Of a stretch of DNA of 64,000 nt, positions 59,801 to 64,000 are shown piece after piece. Position numbers and translations under genes: made by a program. The first letter of the stretch is position 1, and every line of letters starts with the position of its first letter. Below the pieces are notes generated by a model. It made no database searches and had not been told where the DNA came from. It saw only the letters and a program-made list of their open reading frames with translations. The stretch covers positions 1 to 64,000 of the forward strand of contig CAWHIX010000010.1 of the NCBI GenBank assembly GCA_963829545.1, read 5' to 3'. The DNA comes from JAXGXJ01 sp963829545. GTDB taxonomy: Bacteria > Actinomycetota > Thermoleophilia > RBG-16-64-13.

Positions 59801-60007
59801 CTCGGTCGGGGTGCTCTTGATGCGGCGGTACTTGGTGACCAGGACCGGAGGAGAACCGGGGTGAGGAGCGACCCGCCCGTCGGCGGCGGGATCGTGAAAC
59901 AGCTTCGACGATGCCGCTATCTGGGCGAAGATATCCCGTTCTTCCGCGCTGCCGACGAGGGCGATCTTCACGCTGATGCAGCCGATGTCAATCCCGAGCG
60001 TAGCCAT
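56882..60007 (-). CDS. Two-domain BadF/BadG/HgdC-type ATPase with DUF2229, dehydratase/reductase activase
   Basis: 1041 residues from ATG 60007; a longer frame to 60175 adds non-conserved residues. Residues 1-330 first BcrAD/BadFG ATPase domain (MATLGIDIGCISVKIALVG, GVTGTGGRLTGHLLGLPYEN, GNDCAAGTGSFMDQQ-like). Residues 330-620 second ATPase domain (IGAYLGIDIGSVSTNLVVLD, IFEIGGQDSKFISLQNGVVV, NEACAAGTGSFLEEQAEKLG, LGERCTVFMERDVN). Then a Cys region (CKGCSNECDIRQF, GDKCSDRYRK) and a DUF2229 domain (GIPRTMYTYDRLPFWATFFK). Such ATPases hold an Fe-S cluster and use ATP to send low-potential electrons to 2-hydroxyacyl-CoA dehydratases or benzoyl-CoA-type reductases. No partner enzyme is in the window. 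Confidence 0.9.
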   Translation of the reverse strand: MATLGIDIGCISVKIALVGSAEERDIFAQIAASSKLFHDPAADGRVAPHPGSPPVLVTKYRRIKSTPTETTQALLDQVMAALPEGLVTAAGVTGTGGRLTGHLLGLPYENEFKAIARAVGAMHPDVTTIFEMGGETSKFIRLETDAASGRVGIADYGTNGDCAAGTGSFMDQQANRLLYDIEDVGDIVQGAGKAASIAGRCSVFAKSDMIHAQQKGYQPPEVLKGLCNAVVRNYRGTITKGKDIGERVAFIGGVAANRGAVAALREAFEADEEGLIVPTYYAWMGAIGSALTAGDETAGVEMVTVAADRLAQGQAAEFETSEALSMDRVILLRDRVKPYEFPPEGRIGAYLGIDIGSVSTNLVVLDEDGEMVKEIYVKTDGRPVEVVNKGLADIWNEMGERLEILGVATTGSGRELIGELCGADTVNDEITAHKTGATFIGRKLIDRVPDTIFEIGGQDSKFISLQNGVVVDFAMNEACAAGTGSFLEEQAEKLGISIIGEFAELALSSEAPVRLGERCTVFMERDVNSYLQRGADKKALVAGLAYSIVYNYLNRLVGQRHIGDTIYFQGGTAYNDAVAAAFSMILDKDIIVPPHNGVVGAIGAALLARDKMSATGTPSRFRGWDLEQVDYKVREFTCKGCSNECDIRQFTIGEEKTYWGDKCSDRYRKRAKVDKEPVIRDLIGFRDALFYSYVTESEDTSILLRSGTEAPRGTMGIPRTMYTYDRLPFWATFFKTCGFDIMLSRETDKNIREMGIESAVAEPCFPIRVAHGHVAELIEAGADYVFVPNQLNEETDQPGIESHGCPWGQTLPHVIRLAPRFEHEASRFFAPTVHFRRGPQYLGRTLKTDMKRFGVPGRVVEQALKEAYEAQAEFRGRLMSAGADALSTLEELDELGIVLVGRPYNIYDSGVNMDIPAKLRSYYGVNIIPIDFLPLWGKDTREVTPNMFWNYGRKILQAAKVVAEHPNLHIIYMTNFKCGPDSYVKHFMGAASSEPFLVLQFDEHTNDAGAMTRCEAYLDSKGFLRWWARDDKTAREPVRES

Positions 60008-60284
60008 GATCTCTTGAAAAGCCCTCCGCAGTAAGGCGGTTCCCGGTCTCCCGACGACCAGGATGCAGCCCCGGCTCCCTCGCCGTGCGGGCGAGCGGTG
60101 GGTACCATACGGGAAGCCGCTTCCTCTCAGACCCCCAAAGGGCCACCGCGGCTTGACCGCCAAGCTTTGACGCAACCCGGATAGGTTACCACGTCACCTG
60201 TCCGGACGGCCTCCGACGGGGTCATCCGCAGCCGTCGCCCTCCCGCTGAGCGCCGCTCCGGTGGCGACGTCCCTCCCTAGCAGC

Positions 60285-61616
60285 CTAGAGGAAGAAGACC
60301 ACTGTGACGATGGCGAAGACGGGGACGAGGATGCACATGGAATACCCCATGTAGCCCAAGAACGAAGGCATCCGCAGACCGGAGTGCTCGGCAAGGCAGC
60401 GCACCGTCAGGTTGGGGGCGTTTCCGATGTAGGTGTTGGCGCCCATCATCACCGCTCCGCACGAGATGGCGGCCAGGAAGTCGGCTGGCGTGAAGCTGAG
60501 GCCGGGTATCAGCTGGGTGGAGGTCAGCGCTCCTATGGTGTCCACTCCCACCTGGCCCTGGGCGACGGACGTGAAAGCAAGGTACGTGGGCGCGTTGTCC
60601 AGGAACGACGAGAGCATCCCCGTGGCCCAGTAGTACTGCCAGGGCTGGCTGAGGCCGATGGTCTCGCCCTTGGCCTCCAGGAGGGCCAGCGCCGGGATCA
60701 TGGTGGCGAAGATGCCGGCGAAGAGCACCGCCACCTCGACGATGGGCGACCAGCGGAAATGGTTGGCCGCCCGCGGTCCTCTGGGGCCCAGCTTGAGCGA
60801 GAGGATGGTCAGAATCACGAGAATGACCTCGCGCACGAAGGGGAAGTGGATCGTCTCGCCGAGATCACCGAGTTGCCCGGAGAAGACGACGGTCACGATG
60901 ACCAGGACGAAAAGGACGATGTTCACCGCGCCCTTCAGGCGCATGGGCACATAGTCGGCTTCGTCCCACTTGCGCGATTGGGCCGGCTCCCGGCGATACT
61001 GGTAGATCTCAACGGCGAGATAGGCGAGGAGGGTCAAGACCACTACCAGCAGCCATTGTGGCCACAGAGAGAGAGTCCAGCCGAAGGGCACGCCGCGCAG
61101 GAAGCCCAAGAACAGCGGCGGGTCGCCCAGCGGCGTGAGCAGGCCCCCCACGTTTGACACCACGAAGATGAAGAACACCACCGTGTGGCGGGCATGCTTG
61201 CGCTCCGAGTTCGCCCTCAGCAGAGGGCGGATCAGAAGCATGGAGGCGCCCATGGTACCGATGAAGCTGGCCAGGACGGCTCCCACCACCAGGAAGGTGA
61301 GGTTCACCCGCGGGGTCGCCACCAGGTTTCCTGTGAGGTGGATGCCGCCGGACACGGTGAACAGGGCGAGCAACAGGACGATGAAGGAAACGTATTCGGT
61401 CGCGGTGTCGGTGGCCGCTTCGAAACCCAGGGAACCGAACTGGATGAAGAGATACATGAGTGTGGGGACGCCCAGTACCGCGGAGAAGATGGCCTTGTTG
61501 CGGTTGCTCTCGAACCAGTGCTCGGCCGCGAGGGGGAGAATGGCGATGCCCAGCAGCATGAGGACGAAAGGTGCCAGTGTCCAGATGCTCAGTTGGTGAC
61601 CCAGTTCTGAACCCAA
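60285..61616 (-). CDS. NhaD-like Na+/H+ antiporter (ion transporter superfamily)
   Basis: 443 residues, intact, with about 12 hydrophobic segments. Features of the CitMHS/NhaD group: LTGNLVATPRVNLTFLVVGA, FIGTMGASMLLIRPLL, FFIFVVSNVGGLLTPLGDPP LFLGFLRG and, in the second half, LSSFLDNAPTYLAFTS and SCGAVMMGANTYIGNAPNLT. The NVGGxLTPxGDPPLFLG motif and the DNAPT motif are hallmarks. It probably exchanges Na+ and H+ at the cytoplasmic membrane, alongside HppA in ion homeostasis. Start ATG at 61616 (GGAGGTAC just upstream). Separated by a strong terminator from glnB upstream. Confidence 0.9.
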   Translation of the reverse strand: MGSELGHQLSIWTLAPFVLMLLGIAILPLAAEHWFESNRNKAIFSAVLGVPTLMYLFIQFGSLGFEAATDTATEYVSFIVLLLALFTVSGGIHLTGNLVATPRVNLTFLVVGAVLASFIGTMGASMLLIRPLLRANSERKHARHTVVFFIFVVSNVGGLLTPLGDPPLFLGFLRGVPFGWTLSLWPQWLLVVVLTLLAYLAVEIYQYRREPAQSRKWDEADYVPMRLKGAVNIVLFVLVIVTVVFSGQLGDLGETIHFPFVREVILVILTILSLKLGPRGPRAANHFRWSPIVEVAVLFAGIFATMIPALALLEAKGETIGLSQPWQYYWATGMLSSFLDNAPTYLAFTSVAQGQVGVDTIGALTSTQLIPGLSFTPADFLAAISCGAVMMGANTYIGNAPNLTVRCLAEHSGLRMPSFLGYMGYSMCILVPVFAIVTVVFFL

Positions 61617-61645
61617 GGCCGTACCTCCATAGGACTTCGGACGCC

Positions 61646-61683
61646 AAGAAGGCGGACCCGGCTAGTGCCGGGTCCGCCTTCTT
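61646..61683. terminator. Strong terminator of the amt-glnB unit
   Basis: 17-bp perfect stem (61646-61662 and 61667-61683) with a 4-base TAGT loop. On the minus strand it ends in AAGAAGGC and TTCTT-type flanks. It stands between glnB and the antiporter gene. Confidence 0.88.
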
Positions 61684-61747
61684 GATCAGAGACGGTCTTG
61701 CGTTCCTATCTGTGCTCGGCTTCGCCCGGCGATGACTGTTGCCGCGG

Positions 61748-62089
61748 CTATCCTATCGCGACGTGGCCGGTTTCGCCTGTGCGTATGCGCACGCAGTCCG
61801 CCATGTCGAGAACGAAGATCTTGCCGTCACCGATGTTGCCTGTGCGCGCTCCCCGGATGAGGGCATCGATAGTTGGCTGAACGAACTCGTCGTTCACGGC
61901 GATCTCGACCTTCAGTTTGCGCAGCAGGTTCCCGGGTTCCACGTGGCTGCGATAGACCTCAGCCACGCCCTTCTGCCGCCCGCGCCCCATGATGTCCGAC
62001 ACCGACATCAGGTTGATATCTGCTTCAGTCAGAGCGTCGATCACTTCGTCGAGACGGTCTGGCTGGATGATCGCGATGATGTATTTCAT
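61748..62089 (-). CDS. glnB: P-II family nitrogen regulator
   Basis: 113 residues: MKYIIAIIQPDRLDEVIDAL, DINLMSVSDIMGRGRQKGVA, LRKLKVEIAVNDEFVQPTID and GARTGNIGDGKIFVLDMADC VRIRTGE. ATP-site residues and the C-terminal RIRTGE are conserved. In the T-loop E. coli GlnB has YRGAEY with uridylylated Tyr51; here the stretch is YRSHVEPGN, so Tyr51 is missing. It therefore probably senses ATP/ADP and 2-oxoglutarate without uridylylation and binds the neighbouring Amt. Its start is 17 bases after the amt stop, so the genes are one unit. Could equally be called glnK. Confidence 0.92.
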   Translation of the reverse strand: MKYIIAIIQPDRLDEVIDALTEADINLMSVSDIMGRGRQKGVAEVYRSHVEPGNLLRKLKVEIAVNDEFVQPTIDALIRGARTGNIGDGKIFVLDMADCVRIRTGETGHVAIG

Positions 62090-62105
62090 GCTCGTCTCCT
62101 CGTTG

Positions 62106-63341
62106 CTATCCGACGACTGTGTAAGCGGACTCGCTGTGCTGCGTCAAGTCGAGGCCGATGTTCTCCTGATCCGTGGTGACTCGTAGACCCGACCACTTTG
62201 TCGACGAGTTTGAGGAGTCCGAAGGAGAGTATGAAGGAGTAGGCGGCGCAAGCGACGATAGCGATGAACTGCAGGAGAAGCTGCTTGGGATTCCCGTAGA
62301 ACAGGCCGTCGGAGCCGGCAGGGTTGACCATGGTGGTGGCCCAGAGACCGGTGAGAAGCGCTCCCACCATCCCGCCTATGCCGTGCACGCCGAAGGCGTC
62401 GAGCGAGTCGTCGTACCCCAATCTGTTCTTCACGACCACCACCGCTACGTAGCACACGAGACCGGCGATGGCGCCGATGGCCACGGCGGCGAGGGGCGTC
62501 ACGTAGCCGGAAGCGGGCGTGATGGCGACCAGACCGGCAACGGCGCCGGAGATGAGACCGAGAGCGGTGGGCGTCTGCTCCGGATCCATTCGACAGCCGC
62601 CCAGGCGACGGCCGCGGTAGCGGCAGCCATATGCGTGGCCACGAAGGCGGAGACGCCAGGCCGTTGGCGCCCAGGGCGCTGCCCGCGTTGAAGCCGAACC
62701 ATCCGAACCACAACAGAGCCGCACCCAGGATGGCAAAGGGCAGGTTGTGAGGCGGGAGAGGTATCCGGGTACTTCTTCCGCCGGCCCATGACGAGCGCCG
62801 CCGCCAGCGCCGCCATGCCCGCGCTGATGTGCACCACGGTGCCTCCGGCGAAGTCGAGAGCGCCCAGTTCGCGCAGTAGCCGCCCACGCCCCAGACCCAG
62901 TGGGCCATCGGGATCATAGACGATGGTGGCCCACAACAAGGAGAAGACGCAGGAAGGCGCTGAACTTCATCCGCTCGGCGAAGGCGCCGATGATCAGGGC
63001 CGGGGTGATGACGGCGAACATCATCTGGAAGATCATGAAGAGCTGGTGCGGGATGGTGGCGGCGTAGTCGGGGTTGGGCTCAAGCCCCACGCCCTGCAGC
63101 CCGACCCAGCTCAGGTCGCCGATCAGTCCGCCGTGGTCGGGCCCGAAGGCCAGACTGTAGCCGAAGAGGACCCATTGGATGCTGATGACGCCCAGCACAT
63201 GAAGCACTGCATCATGATGGAGAGCACGTTCTTACGCCGGACCAGGCCTCCGTAGAAGAAAGCCAGTCCCGGAGTCATCAGCATGACGAGCGCCGTGCTG
63301 ATCAGCATCCAGGCCGTGTCTCCCGTGTCTATAGCTGCCAT
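62106..63341 (-). CDS. amt: Ammonium transporter, frameshifted
   Basis: Start ATG 63341 (GGGAGTGTGAAC upstream); full length about 411 residues. Pieces in different frames: DTGDTAWMLISTALVMLMTP GLAFFYGGLVRRKNVLSIMM; IQWVLFGYSLAFGPDHGGLI; LFMIFQMMFAVITPALIIGA FAERMKFSAFL; LDFAGGTVVHISAGMAALAA; GWFGFNAGSALGANGLA; GYVTPLAAVAIGAIAGLVCY; DAFGVHGIGGMVGALLTGLW; ending GLDLTQHSESAYTVVG at 62106. FAGGTVVHISAG and FGVHGIGG carry the twin-His pore residues. At least four shifts. Trimeric ammonium channel, regulated by GlnB. The C-terminus is almost identical to that of the next copy. Confidence 0.88.
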
Positions 63342-63510
63342 GTTCACACTCCCTCTGCGCGGTCTGAGCGGGCCGTCGCATAGCCGAGTGGCCACCGAGC
63401 CACTTTGGCCGGCTGCGTATGCGATACCGCTATTACACCCGCAGAAGAGGCTCACGACGACATCCGAACATCCAAGGAATGTGCGGCGCCTTTGTACATT
63501 TGGAGCAAAG
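63342..63510. other. Gap between two amt genes
   Basis: 170 bases. A weak 6-bp inverted repeat AGTGGC/GCCACT near 63390 is the only structure. The promoter of amt copy 1 should lie here on the minus strand; none is clear. Confidence 0.4.
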
Positions 63511-64000
63511 TCAGCCCACGACTGTGTAAGCGGACTCGCTGTGCTGCGTCAAGTCGAGGCCGATGTTCTCCTCATCCGCGGTGACCCGTAGTCCGATCAC
63601 CTTGTCGACGAGCTTGAGGAGTCCGAAGGAGAGTATGAAGGAGTAGGCGGCGCAGCCGGCCAGGGCGATGAACTGCAGGAGAAGCTGCCGGGCTTCCCCG
63701 TAGAACAGTCCGTTCGCGCCGGCCGGGTTGACCGCCTCGGAGGCGAAGAAGCCCACCAGCAGCACGCCCAGCATGCCCCCTATGCCGTGCACGCCGAAAC
63801 AGTCGAGCGAGTCGTCGTAACCGAGCTTGTTCTTCACGACCACCACCGCTACGTAGCAGACGAGACCGGCGATGGCGCCGATGGCCACGGCGGCGAGGGG
63901 CGTCACGTAGCCGGAAGCGGGCGTGATGGCCGGCCAATCCCGCGATGGCCCCCGAGATGATGCCGAGAGCGGTGGGCCGTCTACCCCGAGATCCATTCCA
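63511..64000 (-). CDS. amt: Second ammonium transporter, 3' part only
   Basis: Continues beyond the right end of the window. The visible part reads GYVTPLAAVAIGAIAGLVCY, LGYDDSLDCFGVHGIGGMLG, GLFYGEARQLLLQFIALAGC and ends GLDLTQHSESAYTVVG. A frame change near 63930 is likely. The nucleotide sequence of the last 480 bases is nearly the same as that of amt copy 1, so this is a tandem duplication, with recent conversion or copying of the 3' part. The His of GVHGIGG is present. Confidence 0.88.
   Translation of the reverse strand, partial: GMDLGVDGPPLSASSRGPSRDWPAITPASGYVTPLAAVAIGAIAGLVCYVAVVVVKNKLGYDDSLDCFGVHGIGGMLGVLLVGFFASEAVNPAGANGLFYGEARQLLLQFIALAGCAAYSFILSFGLLKLVDKVIGLRVTADEENIGLDLTQHSESAYTVVG

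Noticed and set aside
55595..60034. Open frame of 1479 codons on the plus strand
   Set aside because: It is the complement of the two activase genes, which have clear domains. Its composition (His, Gly, Asp and Val rich) is typical of antisense frames in GC-rich DNA.

Overview
The window is GC-rich DNA (estimated by eye at about 65% GC) with tightly packed genes, strong GGAGG-type ribosome binding sites and several GTG/TTG starts. Lipoproteins carry Thr/Ala/Glu-rich linkers after the lipobox. The gene set looks like an anaerobic or facultatively anaerobic member of the Actinobacteriota: rubredoxin, a DUF362 protein, a 2-hydroxyacyl-CoA dehydratase-type activase, a pyrogallol transhydroxylase-like Mo enzyme, a corrinoid reactivation-domain protein and a K+-independent-type membrane pyrophosphatase. 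No rRNA, tRNA or CRISPR array was recognised. The genus cannot be decided from the sequence alone.

Layout. 1-2.8 kb: TetR regulator with an ABC-2 exporter, and a short repeated gene end. 2.8-7 kb: nitroreductase, a QueG-like iron-sulfur protein overlapping an MFS carrier, and a membrane protein. 7-9.5 kb: two lipoproteins and a GNAT-YoaP acetyltransferase. 9.5-12.3 kb: secreted GH39-like glycosidase with a long leader, rhodanese lipoprotein, small winged-helix protein. 12.6-14 kb: a 5'-truncated IS3-family element and a repeat-rich gap. 14-19.3 kb: membrane HD-GYP protein, MFS carrier, DUF1385, HIT and VOC proteins. 19.4-23.3 kb: a NuoF/GltD-type flavoprotein, a PLP decarboxylase and a 57-residue protein. 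23.5-26.9 kb: one very large HATPase-PAS-GAF-PAS-PP2C signalling protein.

26.9-39.5 kb: UroD-family protein with TetR and an orphan amino-acid-type binding protein; PPC/DUF296 protein; an unrecognised zinc-ribbon/coiled-coil protein; a MetH-activation-domain protein; MoaD-like protein; aminotransferase; PNPOx-like protein; ApgM; DUF362 with TetR; rubredoxin. 39.8-47.9 kb: HppA, two tandem APC permeases, HutI. 47.9-51.4 kb: two-subunit pyrogallol transhydroxylase-like enzyme. 51.7-55.5 kb: MMPL transporter, truncated PNPOx gene and a fasciclin lipoprotein in a segment bounded by 19-bp direct repeats. 55.5-60 kb: two-piece activase of the BadF/HgdC type. 60-64 kb: NhaD-like antiporter, GlnB and two tandem Amt genes, the second cut by the window end.

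How they fit together. The Mo transhydroxylase homologue, the activase, the stand-alone MetH-activation protein, the UroD-family protein, DUF362, rubredoxin and NuoF/GltD flavoprotein suggest low-potential anaerobic metabolism of aromatic or related organic compounds, with energy conserved by HppA. This is inference from gene families. Many conserved genes are broken by single-base frameshifts, often in G/C runs, while large neighbours (HppA, APC, HutI) are intact. I read most of these as sequencing or assembly errors and annotate the full gene span.
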